A DNA stretch of 64,000 nt from Crotophaga sulcirostris. Lineage: Eukaryota; Chordata; Aves; Cuculiformes; Crotophagidae. The notes beneath the pieces are model-generated. The model made no database searches. It saw only the letters and a program-made list of their open reading frames with translations, and was not told where the DNA came from. The stretch lies in contig VYZB01000055.1 in the NCBI GenBank assembly GCA_013397455.1, positions 2,987,687 to 3,051,686 of the forward strand, read 5' to 3'. Position 1 is the stretch's first letter. Every line of letters starts with the position of its first letter. Position numbers and translations under genes: made by a program. Of this stretch, positions 13,155-24,600 are shown one piece after another.

Positions 13155-13358
13155 ATGGAATGGCAGGAAGATGTGCCAGGGCAGGGACAGGCTGGACATT
13201 AGGAGAAGGTTCTCCCAGAGGGTGGCTGACAATATCCCAGAAACGCTTGGGCAATGCCCTCAGACCCATGGTGCGAGTGCTGGGGGTGCCCTGTGCAGGG
13301 ACAGGAGTTGGACTCGGTGATCCCTGTGGGTCCCTTCCCACTCAGGCCATTCCGCGAC
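13155..13358 (+). mobile_element. CR1 LINE, 3' end, plus orientation
   Basis: Sense-oriented CR1 3' part: TGGACATTAGGAGAAGG, then AGGACAGGAGTTGGACTCGG and GTGGGTCCCTTCCCACTCAG. It ends only about 50 bases before the ZNF143-like motifs of the proximal BBIP1 promoter, so an insertion forms the immediate upstream flank of that promoter. Confidence 0.78.
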
Positions 13359-13404
13359 CACAGTTCCCACCGGCATTGCCCCTCCCGAGGCCACCGCCTT
13401 CCCT

Positions 13405-13487
13405 CAGGGACAACTCCCAGCATGCACCGGGGCGCCGGGCGTGGCGCACGCCGGGAGCTGTAGTTTCCCTGCCCGCCCCGGCCGCAG
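13405..13487. promoter_or_regulatory. Proximal CpG promoter with inverted ZNF143/Staf-like motifs
   Basis: Two motifs resembling the ACTACAATTCCCAGCATGC family bound by ZNF143 face each other: CAACTCCCAGCATGCA on + (13411-13426) and its partner on - (13451-13466, CCGGGAGCTGTAGTTT on +). The surrounding sequence is CpG-rich and the BBIP1 ATG follows at 13493. This suggests transcription can start just upstream of the coding exon. The sequence ending GGCCGCAG at 13480-13487 also looks like a 3' splice acceptor, so the exon may alternatively be joined to a leader far upstream. Confidence 0.55.
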
Positions 13488-13492
13488 CCGCC

Positions 13493-13538
13493 ATGCCGGA
13501 GGGGAAGGCCGGGCTGCGGGAGGTGCTGCCCAAGCAAG
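13493..13538 (+). CDS. BBIP1: BBIP1 first coding exon
   Basis: Codes for residues 1-15 plus one base ([15 protein letters not shown]). The donor is CAAG|GTAGGG. The start was chosen as the first ATG, with a good Kozak context (GCCGCCATGC) and family match from residue 8. Confidence 0.87.
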
Positions 13539-13794
13539 GTAGGGGCTGCGGGAGGGGGCGGCGGGGGGGGCCGTTAGGCGGCCCGGTGCGGCCCCGAGCT
13601 CACCCGCCGCGCTGCTCTCCCCCCCCCCGGCAGGGCAGCTGTCGGTGGAGGACACGCCCGCCATGGTGCTGTGCAAGCCCAAGGTGCTGCCCCTCAAGTC
13701 GGTGACGCTGGAGAAGCTGGAGAAGCTGCAGCGGGCGGCGCTGGAGGCGGCAGCGGCACCGCCGTCCCGGGGGGCAGCGCCGCCCCAGCCCTAA
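13493..13794 (+). CDS. BBIP1: BBIP1, BBSome-interacting protein 1 (two coding exons, 68 aa)
   Basis: BBIP1 (BBIP10) is a tiny subunit of the BBSome, the coat-like complex that carries membrane proteins to cilia, and it also affects microtubule acetylation. The CDS joins 13493-13538 and 13634-13794: ATG in a GCCGCC context, CAAG|gt donor, ggcag| acceptor, TAA at 13792-13794. The product is 68 aa, close to the human length of about 70. Residues 8-44 match the family closely, including [16 protein letters not shown] and [14 protein letters not shown]. After residue 45 the tail is Ala/Pro-rich and unlike the charged mammalian tail. It converges on PDCD4, as in human. An upstream non-coding exon near the window start is likely but not identifiable. 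Confidence 0.88.
13634..13794 (+). CDS. BBIP1: BBIP1 last coding exon
   Basis: Preceded by a run of at least ten C and CGGCAG acceptor. Codes for residues 16-68, phase 1, ending TAA. No convincing donor exists before the stop, so the unusual C terminus is encoded here. A GCCCAG|GTACGG donor-like site lies 13 bases after the stop. Confidence 0.83.
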
Positions 13795-13925
13795 AGCCGC
13801 GCCCAGGTACGGCCGGGACGGGGGCGGGGGGTGGGGGCCGCTCCCGGGGGCGCCGCTGGGCTCCCGGAGCACATCCCGGCCTGGCCCCGAGCCGGCTGCT
13901 CCCAGCGAGCCCCCGCGCCGGAGGG

Positions 13926-14655
13926 GTTGGGAAAAGACCTTTGAGCTCATCGAGTCCAACCGTACCTGCCCACTGCCAAACCGCTTCCCCGAGCGCCTCA
14001 CCTGCCCGTCTTCTAAACACCTGCAGGGATGGGGACGCCACCCTGGGCAGCCGTTCCAGTGCCCGAGAACCCTTTCGGTGAAGAAATTTCTCCCCAATAC
14101 CCAATCTGAACCTCCCCTGGCACAACCTGCAGCCATTTCCTCTCATCCCATCACCTGTCACTTGGGAGAAGAGACCAACACCTGCCTCACTACAGTCTCC
14201 TTTCAGGGAGTTGTAGACAGTGATGAGGTCTCCCCTCAGCCTCCTCCAGGCTAAACAACCCCAGGTCCCTCAGCTGCTCCTCCCAAGACTCGTGCTCCAG
14301 CTCCTTCACCAGCTCCATTCCCTCCTCTGGCCCCACTCCAGCCCCTCAATGTCCTTCTTGTAGTGAGGGGTCCAAAACAACACAGGATTCAACGTGGGTG
14401 AGGCCACAACTTGAGTGCAGGGGACAATCAGTGCCCTGCTCCTGCTGGCCATGCTGTGGCTGATAAATGCCAAGATGCCACTGGCCTTCTTGGCCACCTG
14501 GGCCACTGCGGGCTCGTATTCAGCCGGCTGCCAACCAGCACCCCCAGGTCCATCTCTGCCAGGCAGCTCTCCAGCCGCTCTTCCCCAAGTCTGTAGCACT
14601 GCGTGGGGTTGTTGTGTTCCAAGTGCAGGACCCAGCCTTCAGCCTTGTTGAACCT
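13926..14655 (-). mobile_element. CR1 LINE, long 3' fragment, minus orientation
   Basis: About 730 bases of CR1 in antisense, from the GTTGGGAAAAGACC portion through CCACCCTGGGCAGCC, the TGTCACTTGGGAGAAGAG portion, CTCCTCCAGGCTAAACAACC and the distal CCAACCAGCACCCCCAGGTC part, to TTGTTGAACCTTG. It lies immediately behind the BBIP1 stop codon, so the BBIP1 3' UTR probably contains it. Confidence 0.82.
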
Positions 14656-14786
14656 TGACAAAAAGGTGGAAAACATAAGGGAGTAGGAGAAGCTGAAAGT
14701 CTTCCTTAGATCCACCGTGTTCTTGAGAATGGGCTTGGCGAAGCTGCGCTGTACAGACGTTCAAAAGACCGCAGTGGTAAATACCA

Positions 14787-14795
14787 TTTATTAAA
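14787..14795. terminator. Overlapping convergent poly(A) signals
   Basis: The string TTTATTAAA gives AATAAA on the minus strand (for PDCD4) and ATTAAA on the plus strand (14790-14795, for BBIP1). Between the BBIP1 stop and this point I saw no other canonical plus-strand signal. Confidence 0.5.
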
Positions 14796-15322
14796 TACTT
14801 ACCATGAGTTTAATTACTCCGTGCTCTTCTGCAGATTGTAATAGAGAAGGGCAGTTAGACGTGCAGATTAATCACACATGTCAGAGATTTAAACATAGTT
14901 AAATTCATTCTGTTTAAAAAAAAAAAGAGGTAGAAAGGAGAGCTTCACAAAAAATATTTTTAATATGCTTTACCAGAACTTTTCACTTTTCCAGTTACAT
15001 AGAAAAAAAAGACGAGTTTGGTACATGGGGGCAAAAACCAACCAGTGTTCTCCCCTGGAACAGATGAATTAATCTTATGACCCAGCTCCATTTTCTTGGG
15101 CTCTTTAAAACAAAGAAACAGCTATTTTTCCTCCCAAAGCACAGTATTTCTTCAGCAGCAAATGGAAATGGGATCACAGCAGCTTAACTTGACCCTTCTA
15201 TAAAGCTTGGTATAAGCCAGTGATTTTACGATGACAACACTGTCCTTGAAAGAAAGAGCAGCAGTCAGACATGGATGCAAACATGGAATGATTAGGTCAT
15301 AAAGACATGGCACTTGAAAAGA

Positions 15323-15330
15323 TAGCTTAT
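15323..15330 (-). promoter_or_regulatory. miR-21 target site in PDCD4 3' UTR
   Basis: Minus strand reads ATAAGCTA, the full 8-mer match to the miR-21 seed, about 290 bases after the stop codon. In human the well-studied miR-21 site of PDCD4 lies at a similar distance (around nucleotide 230-250 of the 3' UTR), so this is very likely the orthologous site. Confidence 0.82.
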
Positions 15331-15492
15331 TTTGAAGGCACCACCACAGCAGTGGCCAGTTGTTCTACTACATGCCCAAAGAAGTTTTCTTTCTCAAAGT
15401 TATAAAACTATTTAAAAAAAACCCAAACGATTTGTACCCAAAACGTGCTCTTAAAAAAATATGAACTGTGCTAAGCAACTCTTTAAGTTTTG

Positions 15493-15571
15493 GTATATTA
15501 TATATGTGTATACATATATACATACACACACCAACGCAGCATGCGTGTTTGTATATATAGATAGAGAGAGA
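15493..15571. repeat. TA/TG-rich low-complexity block in PDCD4 3' UTR
   Basis: Alternating TATATATG, TACATATATACA, CACACACC and GTATATATAGATAGAGAGAG. On the transcript strand it contains TGTATATA (15515-15522), a match to the Pumilio consensus UGUANAUA. Confidence 0.7.
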
Positions 15572-15618
15572 TCTATTTTCCCTTCCAACTTTAAGGCTTC
15601 AGGAGTTGGTTCTCACAT

Positions 15619-15679
15619 TCAGTAGCTCTCTAGCTTAAGACGACCTCCATCTCCTTCACTCACAAAACGCTTTCTGCCC
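15619..15679 (-). CDS. PDCD4: PDCD4 last coding exon
   Basis: Codes for residues 448-467 and TGA. Contains [20 protein letters not shown], including the basic motif and the serine equivalent to human S457. Acceptor CTTACAG. Confidence 0.95.
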
Positions 15680-18600
15680 CTGTAAGAAAGTAGAAAGTAT
15701 TTTTTCAGCAAGTTTGAAGTAGCATCGCTTGTGTTTTCATATCTATCAGAGAAGAATCTTGGTCTTGGGAGTCAAATATAAGGTAGGCAAGTTCAGAAAG
15801 ATCAGCTGACATTCTTGATCACTGGTAGATGGCTTAAAATTCAGCTGAATCTCACATTTACATTTATTTGCAAGCAGCTTTTCAAAATTTGTGTTGTCAA
15901 GTGCTTTCTACTTTGCTCACCTTTTCATGTTCACACTTGCAAAAGATCCCAGTTTGAAAGCCTAGGAATGGTGTTTTTCTACCCAAAACTAAAGTACATA
16001 AACCGAAAATGCCTCTCAATGTATTAATAAGTGAAGCATAATCAAGCTTTTCTTGCAGTGAAGACTTTCAACCCTCCCACACACCCCAAACCTGCAAACG
16101 TTTGATAAAAAGGAGTTTGTGCATATCTTGGTAAGTCTAAATTCCACAAATAGAGGCTGTTTTTGATAGACACGGACATTTCAAAATCTCAATTTATCAC
16201 AAGCTGTCAAGATGGTTTAAGAAGCATAACAAAACATCCAAGCTGGGAAAGATCTAACAAATACTATTCCCTATTTGTAAATTGTGAATAATAGTTTTAA
16301 CATAAAATTTTTTAAACTTACATCTACTCCCCACAAGAAATAAGACTTAGGAATCATGCTGTCACCAGCAAGGAGAGAACAAAGTACTGATCACCTGCAG
16401 CTCAAACAGCATTATTTATGCTGGAAGTAAACAATAAAAAAACAAAACCCGCTATACAAACCACATGACAGACAGATACGAAGGCATCAGGTGTGCAGAG
16501 CTTATGCCACAAATGTCCTATTCCTTTTGACAAACATTAGGATTGGTTGTCTCATTTTAGACCTCTGTTCAGGCCATTCGGTATGTTTAAACCATTGCTT
16601 AAAAGCAAATTTTTTTTTTTCAGTTTTTTTTTCCAGTGTAGCTGAGAGTTTTCCACTGTGACCTGCATGGACGATTGTGATGTCTGAACCTTCCACCTCA
16701 GGACTGCCCTGATCCCTACCAAGCAAATCAGCGGAAAAGAGGAGATACAGGCCTCCATCCTCTGGAGAGCACACAGGCGTCCTGCCTGGGATTCACCACA
16801 GGCTTCCTTTCCTCAACTATTTATCCCAGCCTCCACATAACATGTTTCTTGTCAGTACAGTTCTTAATAAACTATTTACCAGTCCACCCCTCTGTTTCTC
16901 CATCCTCCATAGTTTCGAGTTCCAACTGTAATACTTTGGTCATAAGATCCTGCTTTCTATTACCTAAAATGGGGACAAAACCCAGTGCCTTCACCAGTCT
17001 ACAATAAAACAGGTACCTTGAAGGACAGAGGTCTCTCAGTGGTTTGGAGATTATTCCAGCCTGAAAGCATTCCTCTACAAACCGCTCAAGCACAGAATAG
17101 GAGTGTGGCACATCCAGGTTAATATCTGGGATTTCACAGTAAACTCGTTCATAACCCTGCAATGCAAGAATTCAAATAATGATCACATTTTTAAAATACC
17201 TTTTGCACCCAGAGGCTTTATTTTTCAACACAGTTTCATGTACACTATGGACAATTTCAACACACCTAAAGCAGAGCAGCTGCAAGTAAGTGGAAAAGCA
17301 CGGTTTAATACCAGCCAATATCCATGGTACTACACAAGTACCTATCTTCATAAAAACACCAGCTGAATTTTTGACTTATTTAGAAGCCAGAAATTCAGAC
17401 AGCACAGAACGTGTATGTTATAGCTTGGCTGCTATTGCATGGGTAGTAACACAAGGAAGAAAAGTTAATTTTTCTTCCATGTAAATGAAGAAAATGAGGC
17501 CACAAATCGACACCACAACAGTTTATGCAGCAAGGGAAACGCTGGTGACAAGTACAGATGACTTCACCACTTCCCACCAGCAGTATGGCTGGATAAATTT
17601 TGGCACAAGTCTTTGTGCAGTACCTAGTTTGCCCTCGGACAGAACAGCTGTCCTGTATCCATACCTAGAAGCAAAGCCATGTGTGATTCCACTGTGTAAA
17701 ATTCTAGTTGTTCTAATTGACATTTGTAATTAAGTGGGTCCTTATTTTACTTCTTCAATTACAAAGAAGTACTGGACTAAAAGAAAAATTTTACTTAGGA
17801 AAAATGAAGCTATATTGCAGCATTTCAAATGATTAGTTTCAACCACTCAGTTGCATAAAATCAGTTAAAAATATTTGATTGAAGATTCAAATATCCTGTA
17901 CCTCACAGCTCTACAGAGAACTGCTATTCTGAGTTAATTTGTACTTATTTCAGTTCCTGACAAGCACTGTACATGTATCAGTGACAGACTTTGTATGGGA
18001 CACAGAACGACCATGGAGTCAGCACCAGACTACAAGCAGTACTTAAAAGAAGGTTAAAACCATACAAATTCTGGAAGGCCTTACCACCTAAAATTCTCTA
18101 ACTGCCACACTTACTCTTTTCATTTGGTCCACAGTAATGACAGAAGACTTCCAGAGAGATTTCAACAAATCCAGCATCATTTTAAAGGTCTTTTTTCCAG
18201 TTGATTCCAAAACCATTACAATAGCCTAAAACAAATCATGCAAGTGTTGTAACTAAGAAGAAAACAGTGGTTCAAGTACAAGCTGCGTAAGTATATGTGG
18301 TACAAAAGGGAGGGAATGTAGCATCATGCATTTTCAGGGGAGACACGTCCATTTGTTACATGCAATCACCATTTCAGTATATCATTAAAAGACAAACTGA
18401 TTAAAACTTATTTGAATAAAGGGAAAAGGCATGGAAAACTATAAAGCACTAGAAAGAATGAAAAGCATTGTCTTTCTGGCTCTGGTTTGAGAGATACATG
18501 ACTATATCCATATGGCTTCTGTAGTACAGATGGCCATTAATTAATTAATAAATTAATTTTGTATCTATGATTTTTTTAATTTGTGATTTTAGAAGAACTC

Positions 18601-21600
18601 AGAAGTTTAAAGTCTACAAATCATCACATGCCCCATCAACTAAAAGGATTCTGTTTTTCTATGGTGAAGGAATTTCCTAAAAGGAGTGAGTTTACTGAAA
18701 CGAGAATTTTGTAGATTGCGAGCGTTCAGCTTTATTGGTAAACAACTGTTTCCCAATTTGGCAATGGGAACAGTCTCCCAGATAGAGCAAAGATGATCTT
18801 TCTCTCATATAGTCTGGTTCTGAAATATCTCAGAGCTTTTACAAATGAGCAAGATGGAACAAGCCCACCCTGAAAAGGAAGCTCTATAGCTTAACAAAAA
18901 AAGGTAACACCCATTAGAATACACAGATGTCTGAAACTAAAATAAAATAAACACCCAAACAAAGCACAGGGGATTTTGCTGCCGTTCCTCAGCAGAAAAA
19001 TAAACAGAGCTCTTCTTTTTCAGGAGCTTCTAATAATCTGAATTCAACTATTTACCCAACAAACAAATTCCGGATCTTTCCGGAGTTCACAGCAGCTTAC
19101 TTGTTGCACGATGTGCACACAAACCAGCACACAAACCATTAACTTTACATGAAAAGATTTAGTTATTCAAATAACATCAGAACTCACAACCTGAAATTCA
19201 GATTCCAGTTACATTATTTGCACATCAAACCAAACCCAAACCTGTTGGTATTACTGACAATTTTTAAAAGGGCTCTGATTTCTCCTTACTTCATAGACAA
19301 GTTCATGGTGAAAATGGGGTACTTCCAGTTCCTGAATACAACGTTCAGCTTCCAGTACATCTCCAGAAAGCAAATATTCTTTCAGCAACATATCAATCTA
19401 TAGAATTTTAAAAACAAACAGAAAGCCCAGCACTAATTAGATATAAAATTTAAAAGCTGTCAATTGTTTTGATAATCTGCAACCATCCCAGCAGCAAATT
19501 AGCTCCTGAAACTTGCTGTTAGTATTCTTATAAATGCAATTAAACTGAGACATTATCAGCAACCTGGAGCACAGTGTAAACCAAATACCTATCCAGTGTT
19601 AATACATATACAGAAGGACAAAAATCATTCCTTTATAAGATGTGTATCACCATAAGAGATCAATATGCGCCTGATTAAGTTTTTCTCCCCTACATCCTCC
19701 TCCTCCTATCATCCTTGTGTAGCACTCAACCTAGACATTGTAACATGACCCTTTCCTTTAAACCTGCCTACTTAATAGCAAGTTTCTTCACACATTCATC
19801 TTTCTTTCTCTTTTTTTTTTCAAGTTATTACTGTGCTTTAAAACAGCAATGCCAAAAAATAAGAATAGTTTTTCTAGTTTAGCCAGTTTCATCTTGGCTC
19901 TTCTAATTACTTCACTGTTTTTTACTGTAAGCTTTTAAAAAGTTAAGCACTTTAAAGTTTTGCTTAGAGCAAAAATGTATACTTGCAATACAGAATATTG
20001 TACTAGCACGTTCCCATCACTGACAGATACTACAAAAATCAACAAAATTATATACATCAGTTTTTGAAAACTACTTTGTATAAATAAATTAAGAAAAAAA
20101 TCCAGAACAACAAACCCAACACTCAAGACATAATTTTGCTACAGGATATAGGTATCTCAACTCCAACCCAAATAAAATAAGCTTAGACAAACAATAAACT
20201 TTAGAGAGAAGAGTTTTATAGGAGCCAGCTACCTCTTTAACAAGGTGTTTCACAGACTGCTGGCCACCTCCGGACCCCCATACGCTGTCTATACGCTTTC
20301 CGCCCTTTGTCATTCTCAGCAACACAGTAGCTCGGTCCAGTGCAGCTCTAGAAAGCAAAATTAATGTTTTAAAAAGTTTAGTAACAACTTCATTAAGAAG
20401 CACCTGTAAGTTCCCCCACTGCCACTCTTTGGTCAAGGCAACCATATCCCTGGAAAGAGGTTAGCAACTCCACGGGGACATCTGGACCAAGCAAAACAGC
20501 TCCCTAAATTCTTTTTCTGACACCTGCATGCTTCTGGTCATAACACGTTTAGGACAGGTAAAAATCTGTGGTGGTAGCAGATATGAATCATCCATGCAGA
20601 ACCTCAAACATCCTCACAAGAATTTAATATTTTCTTATGCAGAGATGGATTGCATCTGGGCTTCTCCAAGAATGGAGCTTAGCATGTGTATCTCAAACAA
20701 AAGAGGTCTGAGTTGCTTCCACACTGAACAACAGCTTTTCTACCAAAGTATTTTCTGCTTGGGTCTAAAGAATTATGAAACCTTGAGAATTTAAGCCAAA
20801 ACAGCATTTCAGAAGGCAGATATGTAGTTGCAAAAAGATGGTGTGAACTAGGGAAGCTTGCCAATTTATTAAGAAAAGAATGAAAAAGGAAGTGAAGTGG
20901 AAAAAAAGAAGTCTCGGATCCAGTTAAGCACCATTCAGCTGAAGAAGGAAGAGTTATCCCAGTCGTCACACTGGAGGCAAGCCAATAACAATAACTCTAT
21001 TCACCAAGACTTAACGAGCTGAAAAGACTGGCCAAGAAATAGCAAAGGCAAAAAAAGCATCCCAGATGTGCAGTGTGCGGGCTACAATCCTTCAAACCAC
21101 AGGAGACATTGGTATAACTGACAGACAATTTTCACAATTTGAACACTCAAGTCAGCCAGCAAAGCACCTCCCTTCCTTCTGAAAGTACCCAACTATGATC
21201 ATTACAAATGGAGCTTTTAGAAGCTTCAAGATTTCAGCACCTCCATATCAAGCTTGAGAAATACAGTTATGGAGGAAAAATAATAAAACATGGCTAGTTA
21301 TTAAAGTATTTCTCCTTGTCAGAGATTGCGCCTTCAAACTTCTCACCCTGAAATGGAACAGAATTATATTTCTTGATGAACAAAGCATTACAGAGGAAGT
21401 ATGGGAAAGCGCTGCACAAGCTTCAAACCTTTAAGGCAAACCAGTTCATCCCTTCTGTATTTCACAACACATTTACAGCAGCTGTCCTGATTCTATATTT
21501 ACTCATTAATTATGTTATAGCTTTTCTACAGAAAAAACCTTCAGTAATCACTCCTTGTTACAGCTTACTTCTTTTCACTCTCAAACATAAGCCAGACAAC

Positions 21601-24600
21601 AAACCTGGGAAACTGAACTCAAACGTATTAAGACATTTTTCAGGCATTTTTAGTATTTCTCCTCTGACCTGAGTGATTCTGGATTTTTTTGTTGTTGTCA
21701 TTGCAGATTTTGTGCATTTATTTTTAACAATTTTACATTAAAAAATAAGATGTTAGAGAACCACATGGATTTATCCTGAAGTTCTAAGTTCCTGATCATC
21801 ATCTTTGGCATTTGGAATAGCAAACTGTAACTATATAGAAAGCAAGAAAGTTACCGAGCTTGGACGCAATTCACAGTGCCTTTGTAGCCATCTATGTAGG
21901 TACTGCTTAGAATCCCATCTCCAACAGCTCTAGCAATAAACTGGCCCACCAACTGCAACAAAACAGAAGCGTTTTTAATTAAATGTTAAATTTCAAAGTA
22001 GTTCTAAGTAGAAAATTATAACTTGCATGGTTTTCAGATTTTATTTAAATCAGGCAGCTCAAAGAAAAAACACAGCCTGGGAAAATGGTAGGGGCTTACA
22101 GACAGTAAGACAATCCTTTCAAAACACAGAGTCTATTTCAGTTTACTTGATCGATTTTAGCCACAAATTAAAAGAATAAAAGCTTATGACTACTAGTACA
22201 AAACTTTACAAATATACCTTTGGTGCCCTAGGAGAATCCAACACCAATTCGGGTAGTTCTTTAAGCAGTCTATCAAATGATTTTTCCACATCACTTTTGC
22301 TGACTACTGTCCCACAAAGGTCAGAGATAAGCTTAGATGTCATTTCCCTGTGACTAGCCTTCCCCTCTAAGGCCAAGGAAACAGCCAGGACTGGCACACT
22401 GTATTTCATTTCACCAAGGTTTAAATCCTTCAGCATCTCCTAAATAAGATTTGAAAAACAAAATAGATTAAGATTTTGTAATTCTTATTACCTAAATATA
22501 TATAACATAAATAGATTACATATCTATAAATATTCATATTTATACATTAATGTATTTATATATATGATTTGTTCATGTAACTGCTTAGGTATTCTTATTG
22601 CACATTTCTTGCCAACATCTCTATATACTCAATTATAGCTAGTATCTGGATCCCTTGTATGTTACAGGTTTACCCCTAAAATAATTAAGTAAAAAGGAAT
22701 GTGACATACCGAAACTTCATTAGTATCTCCATGTTCAAAATATTCTTGTATGATAGGTGTTAAAGTTTTCTCAAATGCTCTTTCATCGAGAGGTAGAACA
22801 ACTGTTTCATAGACGCAGTTCTCCTATTTCAAAATATAACAAAAGCATATACCCTTTTGTAAACAGTACTGGCTCTTCCTACATCTTATACAGTGGTAAA
22901 AGCATCAAAATATATCTTTCAAATCCTTAATGCTTTAGTCTTCTTAGTATTCTGCCAGAAAACATCAGATTATGTCTCTGCCCTTAAAATGTGGACAATG
23001 CTGGCTAAATATCAAGCAGCTTATATTTTTGAATTTACTGTTAGCTGACTTCAACTGAAAGACTGAATTTACTGCTAAACAATGGTAAACACTCCTAGCT
23101 CTGTTCCTAGGAGTCTGCTGACACCACATGAAGACAGATACCAAGCGCCTACGTACTGAAGGGAGATCAACAGAAACTCCTGTCGCAGCCCAGCAGTCAG
23201 CTGTGTCACAGCACAAAACTTGGCTTTCAGCATATTTCCCTGCAAGTGGCACTCCAGTCCATAACAGCAAGCCTGTCTATTTTCCCTTTTCCTTAGTGAC
23301 TGCGTGACCAGACAGGCGATAGCATGTACAAATCAGAGAAAAGGCGTTTGCAGAATACTTGCAAGCAAAGGCATTCCCTAAGGGGAAAAAAACCTCACAT
23401 AGCAACTGCCTCCTGTATAACCTGGGTCCTGCAGAGTTCCAGTTAAACCACATGCCCCCACTTTTAATTCATCTCCCTACTCCTCAGGGGTACAGAAGTA
23501 ACATGCAGAGCAATGATCACAGAAAACTGAACAAAGAAGTTTTCTAACTAATGTTTATTGGAAAGAAGCTTTCCGTGATCAAGAACTATGGCATAAGTCC
23601 AAAAGCCTTTCCTTCCATCACATCAGTCTCTGTCTTCAACCTTAGAAAAGCTAAGCATACAGAAGTTCCATGGAATAGTCATTCTTCATTAAAATTGATT
23701 TTATGCACTCATCAGCCTCATCTTCATGTTAGCAGAGATAGTTATTAAAGTGTTGAATTGCAGGGAAAAAAACATGCTGGAAAAAGGTTTTCATACTCCT
23801 ACATACCATCCTCTCGGCAGCTATGGCTACAAAAACCAGCCTCTGCTCAAAGGAAACCACCATTGCTCTGCCTATGTTATACAGAATTTACTCAGTGCCT
23901 CACAATTGTATTGATCTCAGACTTCAGTGTTTGTAATCAGTGTTTATCATTCCTCAGTGACAATGCTAGATAGAAAGCACCCTTTCCCCAGTGAGCTTTA
24001 CTTTTTCTTTCCCTCCAATATTATGACTAGAAAGCACAATATTCCACAGCATATCCTCGATAAACACATGCAAACAAAGGGTATGAACTTTGCACTAGTT
24101 TGAAGTGTTTACACCAAGTAGATACGAGACATTGGGAGAGTTAGGAATACAAGGAACAGAAAAATCCACAAAGGATACTGTCCCAGACTAAACTCCTGAC
24201 TTGAGAAAGTCTGTGTTGCATTTTTAACACGGTGCCTGCTGGCAATATAGTGCAGCATTGCAACACTCACCTCAATGAGAACCAGCAGCAAAAGAACACA
24301 CGTGGGAAAAAGGTGCTGCCTAGTCAGGCTCAGAAAGAGCTGACGGGGCAAGATTAGCGAGTGTTACACTGCAATACTTCTACATCAGTTGTCTACCTAG
24401 CCAATAATCCATTACTGAACATAAAAATGAGCATTTAGTACAGCCAGGCTGACATTTACATACCTCACAAAATCAAACTTTCATTAATATAAGCAACACC
24501 AACTACTGAAATCAATAAAGGAAATAAAAACCAAGACTGAAAAGTAATTATTTGCCTACCTGGTCATCATCATAATTAGGATCCTTAATATCTACCTCTT

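Larger units (their letters stand above)
14770..15618 (-). other. PDCD4: PDCD4 3' UTR
   Basis: Runs from the PDCD4 stop to an AATAAA signal on the minus strand (TTTATT at 14787-14792); an ATTAAA lies at 14958-14963. It contains a miR-21 seed match, a Pumilio-type element and a TA/TG-rich block. The exact cleavage site is inferred, and longer forms are possible though a CR1 starts close behind. Confidence 0.6.

Noticed and set aside
1..13400. SHOC2 coding exons on the minus strand
   Set aside because: Expected by synteny, but no leucine-rich repeat or SHOC2-like peptide is visible in any frame; the coding part must be outside the window.
13600..14136. Minus-strand open frame of 178 codons opposite BBIP1
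   Set aside because: It is the antisense of the GC-rich BBIP1 exon and the adjoining CR1.
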